64,000 nucleotides of DNA, taken from the NCBI RefSeq assembly GCF_001457475.1, contig NZ_LN831029.1:3844001-3908000 (forward strand), read 5' to 3'. How positions within the stretch are numbered: the first letter of the stretch is position 1; every line of letters starts with the position of its first letter. This stretch comes from Achromobacter xylosoxidans (GTDB lineage: Bacteria; Pseudomonadota; Gammaproteobacteria; Burkholderiales; Burkholderiaceae_B). This document shows positions 1 to 8,761 of this stretch, piece after piece. The position numbers and the translations under genes were made by a program. The notes beneath the pieces are model-generated. The model was not told where the DNA came from. It did not search any database and saw only the letters and a list, made by a program, of their open reading frames with translations.

Positions 1-648
1 CATGAAGCGGTTCACGAAGGGGACATAGGCGTTCGGATCGCCGGTCAGCTGGTAGCGTCCCTGCGCCGCAGCAAAGGCCTGTTCTCGGTGCTGGCCGACA
101 TATTTCTCGCGATCTGCCAGCAGTTCCATGGCTCGGCCTGGCTCTCCCAGCTCCAGGGCTTTCCGATATGCCCGCGTCAGTCCGTCCGCGACCTCTCCGA
201 AATCACCCGCCCCGAGGTAATCAACGGGCGAAGGACTTTTTTTTTGCGCCATTGCGGCCGATTGCCCGGCACTCGGCAGCCCGGCCTGGGTAGCGCCCAA
301 GCCCGCCCCGCCCGTCGATACATCGGCCAGCCCCAACGACTGGGCGGTTGCCATGGCCGGCGCTACCGGAGCGCTGGTAGCGACAGGCTGCAGGCCTGGC
401 CCGCCTCCCATCGCGTCCCCAGCAGCCACCGCCTGCGGTCCCTGCACCGGCTCCAGCCCCGCAGGTGCCTGCAGTTGGTCGCGGGTTCCTCCCATCGCCG
501 CGGCAATCTCCCGGTTCACACGCTTCTGCCGGTCGGCCTCCTCACGTTCGCGCGCCCGATCCTTGGACACGTCATAAGCCTGGGCGATTGCCATCCCATT
601 GCGCAGGCCATCGGCCAGGCCACCCGCAAAGCTTCCATTCATCGCCAT
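1..648 (-). CDS. Virion-associated protein, N-terminal 216 codons (runs off left edge)
   Basis: An open frame starts at ATG 648 and stays open to base 1, so the C-terminal part is missing. It follows the S74-domain gene with a one-base TGATG overlap. The first ~110 residues are rich in Ala, Gly, Gln and Pro with a charged helical stretch (RAREREEADRQKR), then a region around residue 140 becomes more ordered. The codons for Q-K-K-S contain a run of nine A on the coding strand. Position after the tail genes suggests an ejection or internal virion protein. I do not recognise the family. Confidence 0.7.
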   Translation of the reverse strand, partial: MAMNGSFAGGLADGLRNGMAIAQAYDVSKDRAREREEADRQKRVNREIAAAMGGTRDQLQAPAGLEPVQGPQAVAAGDAMGGGPGLQPVATSAPVAPAMATAQSLGLADVSTGGAGLGATQAGLPSAGQSAAMAQKKSPSPVDYLGAGDFGEVADGLTRAYRKALELGEPGRAMELLADREKYVGQHREQAFAAAQGRYQLTGDPNAYVPFVNRFM

Positions 649-1835
649 CAGATCCTCTCCAGTCCAATCAGGCCGGCCGACAAGTCGCCCGACAACGCCG
701 GCGGCAATGCACCGCCCCCTTCTTCCGCGGGCGCCGCAACGGGCGCCAGGCCGGGCTTGGCACGTCGCCGTTCCAGTCGATCCACCTTTTTCGCCAACGC
801 CCGAATCGCGGCGTGGTGCTGCCCGCTCACACTGATCATGTCCAGGCCGACCCCGCCCGGGGCGACCTCGTCACCAAATTGCGCGTGCATGTCCTCGGCG
901 TAGGGACCGACGTGCTCCCCACCATCCGCCACGCCGGCGCGATATTTCCACCGCTCTACCGGTACTTTCGTAAGGCCGGCCAGTGCCTCGTCGTCGTCCA
1001 GCGGTTCCCCGTCCTCTTTCAATTCCTTCGACGAGAACGCCATGGCGCCAGCCATCAGCCCCGTGCCCAACAGCGAACCGAGGCCAGCCTGACTGGCAGA
1101 GTTCGCGTTCTGCTGCATCTGCATCTGGTTGAGCCCCATTTGCCCCATGGAATTGAATGCACCGCTTGCAGTCCCCAGCAGTCCCTGCCCCGTCCCCGCG
1201 GCATTGCCCTGGGCCGACTGCGCCCCCATCACGCCAGTGGCGGAGTTCCCCGCCTGCAGGGCCGCCTGCGACGCCGCAATGCCGGTGCCGGTCTGGTTCC
1301 GGCCGAACTTCGCCGCGTTCTCGCGCAGGCTCATGCCCAGCAGCTTGGTGTCGTTGCGCTCCTTGTTGACCGCGCCGGCGGTGGCCAGCGCCCGCGCATT
1401 GGCCTGATCCGTCATGGCAGTGCTGCCCAGGCTGCTGGTGGGCGAAACGCCCATGCGAGCCATCTCGCGCGAGGTCTGCGCCTGCGTGTTGTCGAACTGC
1501 CGGCCCACGGTCGCCGCGGCCAGGCCTTCGCGCCGCGCGATCTCCTCCGGGCTGTCGTAATTCATGGCCTCCTCGGCCATCTTGTTCTCGATCGGCTGGA
1601 ATACGGACTTGTACTGATTCCATTGATCGTCGCCGCGCTGCGCGTTCTTGGTGGCCTCGCCCAGCGCGTTGTTCAGCAGCCCCTGGTAGATCGGCGCAAA
1701 CTGCTCGGTCAGCTGCTGATTCCATTCGAAATTGCGCTCGGCAAGATCCTGGGCGCGCATGCCGATCTGGGCATTGGCTTCCTGGGCCCGGCCGACGGCC
1801 GGATCCTGTTTCACTTCCGTGGACATGCAGCCCAT
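648..1835 (-). CDS. Virion protein with C-terminal S74-type intramolecular chaperone domain
   Basis: About 395 residues. The N-terminal two thirds is low-complexity, rich in Ala, Gln, Asn and Gly, with predicted helices and no beta-helix fibre repeats. The last ~130 residues match the peptidase S74/intramolecular chaperone pattern: SSKELKE with the Ser-Lys cleavage site, a W-K-Y-R segment, a GPYAEDMHAQFGD stretch and a terminal coiled coil (AIRALAKKVDRLERR). In known cases this domain trimerises and cleaves itself off. Start chosen at ATG 1835, with GAGG eight bases upstream; GTG 1844 is the alternative. It overlaps the neighbouring late genes tightly. Confidence 0.75.
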   Translation of the reverse strand: MGCMSTEVKQDPAVGRAQEANAQIGMRAQDLAERNFEWNQQLTEQFAPIYQGLLNNALGEATKNAQRGDDQWNQYKSVFQPIENKMAEEAMNYDSPEEIARREGLAAATVGRQFDNTQAQTSREMARMGVSPTSSLGSTAMTDQANARALATAGAVNKERNDTKLLGMSLRENAAKFGRNQTGTGIAASQAALQAGNSATGVMGAQSAQGNAAGTGQGLLGTASGAFNSMGQMGLNQMQMQQNANSASQAGLGSLLGTGLMAGAMAFSSKELKEDGEPLDDDEALAGLTKVPVERWKYRAGVADGGEHVGPYAEDMHAQFGDEVAPGGVGLDMISVSGQHHAAIRALAKKVDRLERRRAKPGLAPVAAPAEEGGGALPPALSGDLSAGLIGLERI

Positions 1836-1836
1836 T

Positions 1837-2310
1837 TCAGTCACCTCGTGCGGCCTTCTCGGCCTCCAGGTTGGTCAAGTACTCGGGGTACGGTTCAGCC
1901 AGCTGGCGCAGCTCCACCCCCACCGCGCGCGCCCAGTCCATGCCGCCCAGCAGCAGCGCGCAATGGGTCACCAGGTCGACATAGGAGGCGCGCAGGACAT
2001 AGGCCGTCCGCTTGCCCGCCACGCCGCCCGCGCGCTCCAGATCCGTGGCGATCGTCCAGTTGGTCGAGGCGTTCGCCAGTACCGCGTTGAGGCTGGCGAA
2101 ATTGGCCTGGTAGAACGCGTTGCGCGGCAGCACCACCAGCGCCTGGAACATGGCGCGGTTGATATCGGCGTCGCTGAGAATCCTGTCGCGGTCGACCAGG
2201 TCATCCCAGAAGTGCGCCACGTCGAACGCCGTGCGCAGGAAATCGACCGCGCTGGCGTTGCCGCGCATCCAGCGCAGCGCCATCGCCTGGTCAAAAAAAG
2301 GCGCGCTCAT
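1837..2310 (-). CDS. Phage protein of unknown function, late operon
   Basis: 157 residues, mainly helical, rich in aromatic residues and acidic in its first third (AHFWDDLVDRDRILSD). No signal peptide or membrane segment. Its start overlaps the stop of the upstream gene (ATGA), so it is translationally coupled inside the late operon. Placement between tail proteins and the S74-domain protein suggests a virion or assembly role. The family is not recognised. Confidence 0.75.
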   Translation of the reverse strand: MSAPFFDQAMALRWMRGNASAVDFLRTAFDVAHFWDDLVDRDRILSDADINRAMFQALVVLPRNAFYQANFASLNAVLANASTNWTIATDLERAGGVAGKRTAYVLRASYVDLVTHCALLLGGMDWARAVGVELRQLAEPYPEYLTNLEAEKAARGD

Positions 2311-2594
2311 CGGCGCGCCTTCGTGGTCTTGGTGGGCTTGATCGCCCGTCTGCTAGTGGAGGGCACCTCGGCCTTGCGGGCATAGGCCGGATCGATGGCG
2401 CCGGCCTCGTCGGCCCCTTGCGCTGCCGCGGCCGGCGGCACCATGGAAGCGGCAGCCGACAACGCCTCGCTGCGGGCGGTCTCGACCGCCTGCTGCGCGA
2501 CCTGCAGCAGGCTCATCACCAGGCCCATGGCCAGCTCCTGGGTGATGCGGTTCCCCACGTTGGAGAAGATGGCGTTTTCGATTTCCTTTTGCAT
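2307..2594 (-). CDS. Small phage protein, late operon
   Basis: 95 residues. The first 45 form a likely amphipathic helix (VGNRITQELAMGLVMSLLQ), the middle is Ala-rich, and the end is basic (RRAIKPTKTTKARR). A good ribosome site (AAGGA) precedes ATG 2594. The stop overlaps the next gene. It may be a minor virion or assembly factor, but nothing in it is diagnostic. Confidence 0.7.
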   Translation of the reverse strand: MQKEIENAIFSNVGNRITQELAMGLVMSLLQVAQQAVETARSEALSAAASMVPPAAAAQGADEAGAIDPAYARKAEVPSTSRRAIKPTKTTKARR

Positions 2595-2615
2595 GTCGTC
2601 CTTGCCAGCGGTTGG

Positions 2616-3260
2616 TTAGAGAATCCCGGCCACGTCGATGATCGACACCTGCGGGCTGGGTGCATACGAGATAAAGGTATTGGTGCGGGTTGGGCTCCAA
2701 CCAAAGAAGCGCACACCGAACTGCGGGAAGCCCGCCCAGAAGCCGTTCGCGGTCGCCTGCAGCGCTTCGGCCATGAGGTAGGTTTCCCAGCCCGACACGC
2801 CGGGCAGCGAGTTGTAGCCCTGCCGGACAAAGGCCTGGTTGTAGGCATACTTGCCCGACACCAGCCCGCTATAGGTCCAGCCGTCCCGATATGCCAGCCG
2901 GTAAGCGCTGTAGTAGTCGGGAATGTTCACGCTGCCGATGACGTTCAGCGGACGCTGCGCCGCGGTGAAAATCTGCGAACCCGACTCGTTGAATGCATCC
3001 AGGTAACTCGGGGTTACTGGCCTGTCGAACACGTAATACTCGGCCGGCTTGTTGAACGCGAACTCCAGCGTGCCGCCCGAGAGATTGGCCCACGACAGAT
3101 AGCAGGCCTCGCCCACCGGCCGGAAGAACAAGACGGGGTCTAGGGCCGCCACCGCTGCCGAATTGCTAGCTACGCCGGCGTGGCGCAGAAACATGTTGAT
3201 GGACGAGCTGTCCACGATCAGCTCGCTGGCGCCGGAGAGCAGCTGAAAACCGGCAGCCAT
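2616..3260 (-). CDS. Phage structural protein of unknown function
   Basis: 214 residues, rich in aromatic residues and predicted mainly beta, with several Tyr/Phe/Trp clusters (EACYLSW, YYSAYRLAYRDGWTY). No signal or membrane segment. It starts one base after the stop of the upstream gene, within the tail block. The composition suits a tail-tip or receptor-proximal component. Family not recognised. Confidence 0.75.
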   Translation of the reverse strand: MAAGFQLLSGASELIVDSSSINMFLRHAGVASNSAAVAALDPVLFFRPVGEACYLSWANLSGGTLEFAFNKPAEYYVFDRPVTPSYLDAFNESGSQIFTAAQRPLNVIGSVNIPDYYSAYRLAYRDGWTYSGLVSGKYAYNQAFVRQGYNSLPGVSGWETYLMAEALQATANGFWAGFPQFGVRFFGWSPTRTNTFISYAPSPQVSIIDVAGIL

Positions 3261-3551
3261 TCACCGCACCCCGTAGATGATGGTGGCGGTCGCCCTGTCG
3301 CCCGGCATGTCCTCCAGGAATTTCCACCGAAGGGTGATGCCGTCGCGCCAGACGAACGGCGCATTGACACTCGCCGGGCTGCCCTGCGGCAGGGTCGCAA
3401 ACCACGGTTCACCGCCCTCTGCCAACCGGGCATCGGCGTGCGCCCCGTCCGACGTGCCGGTGGCGACCTTTCCGTATTGCCGACTGATCTTGCTCAGGTA
3501 GGACGTCAGGACGGCCCCGTTGGGCGCGTAGGTCTCGATGCCGGCCGGCAT
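3261..3551 (-). CDS. Small tail-region protein
   Basis: 96 residues, start ATG 3551 overlapping the TAA of the upstream tail gene (TAATG). The sequence is beta-type, with an N-terminal GIETYAPNGAVLTSYLSK segment and a C-terminal ATATIIYGVR strand. The frame stays open further upstream (to 4379), but that part is the shadow of the FN3/tail gene, so the short form is taken. Likely a tail-tip accessory protein; no family assigned. Confidence 0.65.
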   Translation of the reverse strand: MPAGIETYAPNGAVLTSYLSKISRQYGKVATGTSDGAHADARLAEGGEPWFATLPQGSPASVNAPFVWRDGITLRWKFLEDMPGDRATATIIYGVR

Positions 3552-4720
3552 TACCAGATCCCCAGACGCACGCGCAGCACGTTGTTGGCGTCGAACACCA
3601 GCAGCAGGTTGTCGCGGATCTCCAGGCGCGCGCCGCTCACCGCCGTGCGCAGCAGGCCGATGGTGGCAGTGATTGCCGACAGGCTCGCCACATTGAGCTT
3701 GTCCGCCGTGATAGAGCCCGCGGCGATGCGCGCCGCGTTCAGCACGCCGGCTGTGATCTTGTCGGCGCTCAGGTTGGCGATCTTCGCGTTGGTGATCGCC
3801 GCGTCCTCGATGTTGGCCGTCTTGACGTAGGCGGTCGTGATGACGGCCAGGCGCGCGGACAGCGACGCCACCGTCAGCCGGTCCGCATTCAGGCTGTTCA
3901 CCGCGATGCGATCGCCGCTCATCTCCCCGAACGTGACCTTGGCCGCCGACAGGTTGGCGATCTTGGCGTCGGTGATCGAAGCGTTGCCCAGCTTGGCGTT
4001 GGAGATGGAACCGTTGGCGACGTACAGGTCGCGGATGTAGATGCCGGCAGGCACCGGCACGCCGTTGATTTCCGTCGGCTCGGGGATCTCGTACAGCAGC
4101 GCCTTGGGGTCGCCGGCGGCCGACAGGACGTCGATCAGGTAGGCAGGGTCCAGCGAGACGGCGCCGGTCGTGCCGCCCACGGCATTGAACGGCCCCACCT
4201 TGCCGCCGACGGACACGAACCGCACCCAGTAGAAATAGGTGGTAGCGGTGGCGCCGCCTACCGGATCCGCATACACCCAGCCGGTGGACTGGCCGACGCT
4301 CTGCGCCTGCGCCTGGTTGTCGGTCGTGCCGCGGAAAACCTCCGCATAGCCGAAGTAGGCGAAGTTCGGCTTGTCCCATTCCAACACCACGGTGCCCAGG
4401 CCGGGCGTTGCCTTGAAGCCAGTCGGCGCCGGCGGGATGCCATCGACCAACGGCGGCGTGCTGGGCTGGAACGTGCCCCCCGGATTCTTGATGAGGATGG
4501 GCTTGCCATCGGCGCCGCGCATCGTGACGATGCCATTCTCGACCAGGTCGCCCCAGGTCACCGCCTTGTCGACCGCCTGCCCGCCCTTCCCGAAGCGCGT
4601 CGCCAGGGTCAGCCGCATTTGCTCGAGCGCGCGCGTCGCGGCCGGGTTATCGGGCAGCCGGGCGGACTCGATCGCCGGCAGGTCTGCGTAGCGCAGGCCG
4701 GATCGTGCAGAGGTCGCCAT
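3551..4720 (-). CDS. Tail protein with fibronectin type III domain and K-I-A-N-L-S repeats
   Basis: 389 residues. After an N-terminal ~90-residue segment comes an FN3-like domain (about 95-185: PPAPTGFKATPGLGTVVLEW, then YFYWVRFVSVGGK). Residues 230-360 carry short repeats of the type ITDAKIANLSADKITAG, ending in a beta-rich tail (EIRDNLLLVFDANN). This is the layout of the C-terminal part of lambda J-type central tail proteins (DUF1983-like repeat region), here as a separate shorter protein. It overlaps the small gene downstream and lies two bases after the nozzle-like gene. Confidence 0.75.
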   Translation of the reverse strand: MATSARSGLRYADLPAIESARLPDNPAATRALEQMRLTLATRFGKGGQAVDKAVTWGDLVENGIVTMRGADGKPILIKNPGGTFQPSTPPLVDGIPPAPTGFKATPGLGTVVLEWDKPNFAYFGYAEVFRGTTDNQAQAQSVGQSTGWVYADPVGGATATTYFYWVRFVSVGGKVGPFNAVGGTTGAVSLDPAYLIDVLSAAGDPKALLYEIPEPTEINGVPVPAGIYIRDLYVANGSISNAKLGNASITDAKIANLSAAKVTFGEMSGDRIAVNSLNADRLTVASLSARLAVITTAYVKTANIEDAAITNAKIANLSADKITAGVLNAARIAAGSITADKLNVASLSAITATIGLLRTAVSGARLEIRDNLLLVFDANNVLRVRLGIW

Positions 4721-4722
4721 CG

Positions 4723-6378
4723 TCAGACCGCCGTGACGTTGCCCAGGACCGACGCCACGGTCACCTCGGAAATAGCCGCGGTGCCCTCGACGGTGAACTC
4801 GTAGCTGCGGGCGCGATAGTTACCGCGCAGCCGGAACGGGCGGCCGTTGGTCACTTGGTGCTGCAGCTCCACGTCCAGCGGCCCGCCGGACGTCTCGATC
4901 GTGGCCCGTAGCCGGAAAGTCACCGGGTAGGCGCCGGCCACCACCTGGGCGGCGCCGATGTTCTGGGCGCGCTCGAGGATGAACCGTTTGCTCACCCGGC
5001 GTATGGCCAGCGGCACCGAGCCACCGTCCCATTTGTGCACGTTGCCATCAGGCAGCGCCAGGAACAGCTCATCGCGCCGGCCGTCCGAGAACGAGGCCGT
5101 CGCATACACATCGGTACGGGTCAGCGACATGGCGCCGCGCGTCAGATCGAAAATCAGGCCGCCGCGCTCGGCGCCAGTGTCGAACCAGCAGAAGTAGCGG
5201 TTGTCGTGCACGCTGGCATGCATCGAGGCCGGCCGGTAGGCCTGCCACTGCGCCCGGGTCAGCAGCTCCTCAGTCACCACGCCCACGCCGCCCGCCTGGT
5301 CGACCATGACGAGGCCATCGGGAGAGGCGTAGACCACGCCGCCCTTGAACGCCCGGATAGTGCGCTTGGCGACGCACGGCTGGTTCCCATCCAGGCGCAG
5401 CGGCGTCAGGGTGACCGGATCCGCCTGGGTCGCCAGATAGGTGTCGCCCTTGGTGCACACGACCGTGGCCTGGCCCATGATGGCACCGCCCACGATCTCG
5501 TCCGCGACCGGCGAGTAGTACGGCCAGCCGAAGGGCTTGAACACCTCCGACCGGTACACCCGCTTGCCCGAAAACCCGATCATGAACCCGCCGGGGTGCG
5601 CCATCAGGCCGAACAGGTCCGCCGGCGGCGGCACCAGTGCGCGCTCGGGCAGCGCCTCGCCCAGCTCGGTGAAGTCGACCTTGTCGGAAAAGGTCACGGC
5701 GCCGGCCGGCACTTCTTTCCAGAATCGCAGCACGGCCGTGCCGGTGCCGTCGGTGGTGGAGATGTAAAGCCGCTTCAGCGTGATGTTGTATTCGCCGGCC
5801 GGCGGCCCCTCCATGTTGATCACGTTCAGGGTGTCATTGGTGGCAGCATTGAACGGGTCGCTCACCTCGTTGGGCGGCCCCTCCTCGCCCCAGGCCGACA
5901 CGAAGGTGTACGCCAGCAGGCACGACTGGCGCTCCAGGCCCGAGGGCGGATCGGGCTGCAGGGCGACCGTCACCGTGGCCCGCGACGTCGGCGCCGGGAT
6001 GCCCAGCCGATACCACGCGGACGGCATCTGGCCGTCGGTTGTAGCCATGGTCGAATCCGTCACCCGCGGCGGCTGGCCTGCCTCGGTGAAGTAGGTCCGC
6101 TCCTGCGCGTCGTCCGGAATGGCGCCGCGCGCCACATCGGTATCGTTCAGCCAGTGGAACCAGTAGCGCGAGTCGTCATCGATCGAGCGGCCGAAACGGT
6201 AGATCGCCAGCTTGGTGCCGACCTTGGCCAGGTCGGCGACTTTGGCCGGCGCCCGGTACGGCACCAGCGAGCCGCGCTGCAGACTGGCGTTCAGCACGTC
6301 CTGGCTGGCGCCGGCCGGCAACAGGTGCGGCTCAACCTTGGGCAGCATGCCGGTGAACGCCTTTTCCGCTTCCCGCAT
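4723..6378 (-). CDS. Tail nozzle/stabilisation-type protein
   Basis: 551 residues from ATG 6378, with GAGG eight bases upstream. The open frame extends to 6681 but that part is antisense of the holin genes. The protein is nearly all beta, with WXXG-type and aspartate-turn repeats suggesting a propeller (for example GGFMIGFSGKRVYRSE, GGVVYASPDGLVMVD). Its size and its place beside connector and fibre genes fit the gp12/gp10-type nozzle of short-tailed phages. The assignment is by context and fold type, not by a signature motif. Confidence 0.7.
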   Translation of the reverse strand: MREAEKAFTGMLPKVEPHLLPAGASQDVLNASLQRGSLVPYRAPAKVADLAKVGTKLAIYRFGRSIDDDSRYWFHWLNDTDVARGAIPDDAQERTYFTEAGQPPRVTDSTMATTDGQMPSAWYRLGIPAPTSRATVTVALQPDPPSGLERQSCLLAYTFVSAWGEEGPPNEVSDPFNAATNDTLNVINMEGPPAGEYNITLKRLYISTTDGTGTAVLRFWKEVPAGAVTFSDKVDFTELGEALPERALVPPPADLFGLMAHPGGFMIGFSGKRVYRSEVFKPFGWPYYSPVADEIVGGAIMGQATVVCTKGDTYLATQADPVTLTPLRLDGNQPCVAKRTIRAFKGGVVYASPDGLVMVDQAGGVGVVTEELLTRAQWQAYRPASMHASVHDNRYFCWFDTGAERGGLIFDLTRGAMSLTRTDVYATASFSDGRRDELFLALPDGNVHKWDGGSVPLAIRRVSKRFILERAQNIGAAQVVAGAYPVTFRLRATIETSGGPLDVELQHQVTNGRPFRLRGNYRARSYEFTVEGTAAISEVTVASVLGNVTAV

Positions 6379-6380
6379 CG

Positions 6381-6689
6381 CTACCTCGCCCGCGCCGGCT
6401 TGGCGATGTTGGCGACGTTGCCGCGGGCCCGGAACACCAGGAAGGCCAGCAGCAGCGTCAGGCCCAGCTGCCACGGGCTGACCGCGCCCTGCCGCGCCAG
6501 CACATCGAGCGCCTGGCCGCCAGTCAGCACCACCATGAGATAGGCCACCACTGACATGCCCACGCGATACCGCGCGCCGCGGCGCTGGTAGCAGGCCAGG
6601 CGCAGGGCGGTGGCGAAATTGGCGACGACAAAAAGAAGGGCCACCAGATGGTGGCCCGTGACGGTACTGCCGAAGTCCCAAGGGTGCAT
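6381..6689 (-). CDS. Putative holin, 3-TM type
   Basis: 102 residues with three hydrophobic segments: about 12-29 (HHLVALLFVVANFATAL), 44-62 (MSVVAYLMVVLTGGQAL) and 71-87 (PWQLGLTLLLAFLVFRA). The C-terminus is basic. This length and three-segment layout match phage holins of superfamily III. It lies next to a second small membrane protein, a usual holin pairing, but between tail genes and without an endolysin in view. Confidence 0.7.
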   Translation of the reverse strand: MHPWDFGSTVTGHHLVALLFVVANFATALRLACYQRRGARYRVGMSVVAYLMVVLTGGQALDVLARQGAVSPWQLGLTLLLAFLVFRARGNVANIAKPARAR

Positions 6690-6690
6690 G

Positions 6691-7038
6691 TCAGCCTCCC
6701 CGCTTCCAGAAGGTGAAATCGGCCGCCTCGATCTTCTTGATCGCCGTGATGGCGACGGTCACGGCCACCGCGGCCGCACCGAAGCCGGTCACCACGGTTT
6801 CCTGAATGCCGATCAGGCGGCCCAGCTCAGGCGCCGCGAAGTATCCGATCAGCCAAGACACCAGGCCGTAGACCAGGCGCTTGGCGACACCCAGCTCGTT
6901 GCTGTGCACGATGAACAAGGCGGCGCCGGCGAACGCGCCGATCAGCGCGCCGCCATCCACCCCGGGCAGCATTGCGCCGAAAAGCAGCGCCGAGGCCGTG
7001 GGCAATGCTGCGCTGATCGCGCTGGTAGGTTCAGCCAT
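6691..7038 (-). CDS. Putative second holin or membrane accessory protein
   Basis: 115 residues. Hydrophobic stretches at about 10-45 (SALLFGAMLPGV and AGAALFIVHS), 53-70 (RLVYGLVSWLIGYFAA) and 80-100 (VVTGFGAAAVAVTVAITA). Two adjacent ATGs (7041 and 7038) follow AGGAG; 7038 has the better spacing. The gene ends one base before the neighbouring 3-TM protein begins. It could be a holin, an antiholin or a lysis accessory protein. Confidence 0.65.
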   Translation of the reverse strand: MAEPTSAISAALPTASALLFGAMLPGVDGGALIGAFAGAALFIVHSNELGVAKRLVYGLVSWLIGYFAAPELGRLIGIQETVVTGFGAAAVAVTVAITAIKKIEAADFTFWKRGG

Positions 7039-7064
7039 CATTTCTCCTGTGTGAGGTCTACCAG

Positions 7065-7505
7065 CTAGGCCTTGATGGCCGCGGCGAGACGGAACAGGTC
7101 ATCCCGCTTCGCTTGAGTAAGGCCGAGGACGTCAGCCGCAGCGTTGAGCATGGCGCTGCCATGCTCGAATACCTGCAGTTCATCCCAGGCACGCCGGTAG
7201 TACGCCGGCGTCGTCGGATCGTTCAGTAACTCCTCGAAGGCTTCGAATAGGGTTCGCTCAGGGCGCCCCTCCGCAGGAAAGCGAGTAAGGCGCATCGCCT
7301 CGCGGCCCTGATAGCGCGAAACCGAGGCCGGAGGTCCTGCCGGCGGCTCGGGCATTTCCTCCAACGATGCGGGCACCAAGGTAAGCGGCGCATCGACTGG
7401 TCCGAACGGCGAACGGAATACATAGTGACCGGCCGAGTTATCTGCGATCACGTCGTCGTCGAACTGAAAGAAGCGGCCCGTTTCAGTGTCTTTGAAGGTG
7501 TGCAT
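7065..7505 (-). CDS. Tail fibre assembly-type protein
   Basis: 146 residues. It begins with a beta region (FKDTETGRFFQFDDDV) and has a helical C-terminal half (LTQAKRDDLFRLAAAIKA). It overlaps the stop of the tail-fibre gene by one base (TAATG), the standard place for a fibre chaperone or Tfa-like protein. The sequence does not show an unmistakable Tfa motif, so the role comes mainly from position. Confidence 0.6.
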   Translation of the reverse strand: MHTFKDTETGRFFQFDDDVIADNSAGHYVFRSPFGPVDAPLTLVPASLEEMPEPPAGPPASVSRYQGREAMRLTRFPAEGRPERTLFEAFEELLNDPTTPAYYRRAWDELQVFEHGSAMLNAAADVLGLTQAKRDDLFRLAAAIKA

Positions 7506-8758
7506 TATCGATACTCCCGCCAGCCGCTCAGGCTCGCATTAGTGGTGCTTGCCCGATATGTCGAACCTGCTGGAACCAGGATGCAGCCGGGCAAATTCGC
7601 CGAGCTATTCGGGTAATAGATCAAGCCGGCCGGGACTTCGTCTATGGCAAAGAACAAGTAGCCCGCTGCGGCGGTCGAAGTGGTATAGACCTGGACGAGG
7701 ATTGGCCGCCCCGTCGTGTTCGTGTAGATCACACCCAAAGACCGCGAAGCCGCGACGTTCTGCCATGTCTGATTGACGCCAAAAACTTGGCCGCGCATAG
7801 TTTGAAATGCCGCATTGAGCGTCGCATAGTCGGTCGCCAGCTGCGCAGCGTCGGCCGCGCCAGGATTGGTGACGGCGCCGAAGGCCTGGATAGTCCATGC
7901 ACCGGCGACGTTCTGCGGGTGCGTCTTGGTGCCCACACGCGGCACCCCACTGGGTCCGTTCTGGACCGGGGCATCGACCGTGCTGTACTGGCTGTTGGTC
8001 CCCTGCCCATACGGTACAGTGCCGTATGCCGTAGGGGAACCACTCTGTGAGGTCTTGATGTTGATGAGGTGACTGTGATTCTGGAACTGGTCCGGCTGAA
8101 TCACACCCACTGGGGCTGCGTCCGTGCCGTCACCCGAGAGGAACACGCGCCCGAGGGAGCCGACGGAGTGGCCGTTCAGGTCGGGCACCCGGATGGTGGT
8201 CGAACCGTCACCGGTGGTATAACAGCCGCGATTGCGCGGGTCTGCCAACCAATCGGATTCCGTAGCCACCGGCACCGTGCCGGCCACCACCATGGCGGCA
8301 AGGTCAGGAAAGGTGGCGCGCGAAATGGTCTGGCCATCGGCGGGGATCCGGCCTGCCGGGATGGACGAACGCAGCGGCCACCAGGCCACTGCCCCCACAG
8401 GAACAGGCGACTTCACGCGATACATGCCCGCCGCTGTGTCGAACTCGGCCATGCCTTGCCCGTTGACATAGATGGGCCCGCCGTCAGCCGTGGGCAGCTC
8501 GCTCGTGTTGAACGGTTGCACCGTGCGGCGAAGCAAGCGCTGCTCCGGCTCCCAGGCATTGTTGGCCGCATTGCGGCGCTTGAGCCACCCGGATCCGATG
8601 TCCGCCCAGCGCATATACGGTGCGACGTAGGCACCCGTCAACGTCGCGGGGTCCACGGCGCCGGAGAAGTCCGAAGCGACGTTGACGAAATTGTCGTCGA
8701 CCTCGTCACGGGTCAGCAGGCGCGCCAGGTTGCGGCGCAGGGTGAGCAATCGGGTCAT
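7505..8758 (-). CDS. Tail fibre protein with phage collar domain
   Basis: 417 residues. Residues ~125-240 form a phage tail collar domain: PVGAVAWWPL, ADGQTISRATFPDLAA, STTIRVPDLNG, then GVIQPDQFQNHSH. The N-terminal ~100 residues would attach to the virion. The last ~90 residues are beta-type and rich in Ser, Thr and Tyr, as in receptor-binding tips. No template/variable repeat or reverse transcriptase is present, so diversification of the BPP-1 type is not supported. The fibre assembly-type gene follows directly. Confidence 0.85.
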   Translation of the reverse strand: MTRLLTLRRNLARLLTRDEVDDNFVNVASDFSGAVDPATLTGAYVAPYMRWADIGSGWLKRRNAANNAWEPEQRLLRRTVQPFNTSELPTADGGPIYVNGQGMAEFDTAAGMYRVKSPVPVGAVAWWPLRSSIPAGRIPADGQTISRATFPDLAAMVVAGTVPVATESDWLADPRNRGCYTTGDGSTTIRVPDLNGHSVGSLGRVFLSGDGTDAAPVGVIQPDQFQNHSHLINIKTSQSGSPTAYGTVPYGQGTNSQYSTVDAPVQNGPSGVPRVGTKTHPQNVAGAWTIQAFGAVTNPGAADAAQLATDYATLNAAFQTMRGQVFGVNQTWQNVAASRSLGVIYTNTTGRPILVQVYTTSTAAAGYLFFAIDEVPAGLIYYPNSSANLPGCILVPAGSTYRASTTNASLSGWREYR

Positions 8759-8761
8759 GGC

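Noticed and set aside
5035..6543. 502-codon + strand frame opposite the nozzle-like gene
   Set aside because: Arg/His-rich shadow with no conserved pattern or ribosome site.
7505..8758. Diversity-generating retroelement of the BPP-1 type at the fibre gene
   Set aside because: No reverse transcriptase gene, no template repeat and no adenine-rich variable repeat pair seen near the fibre.
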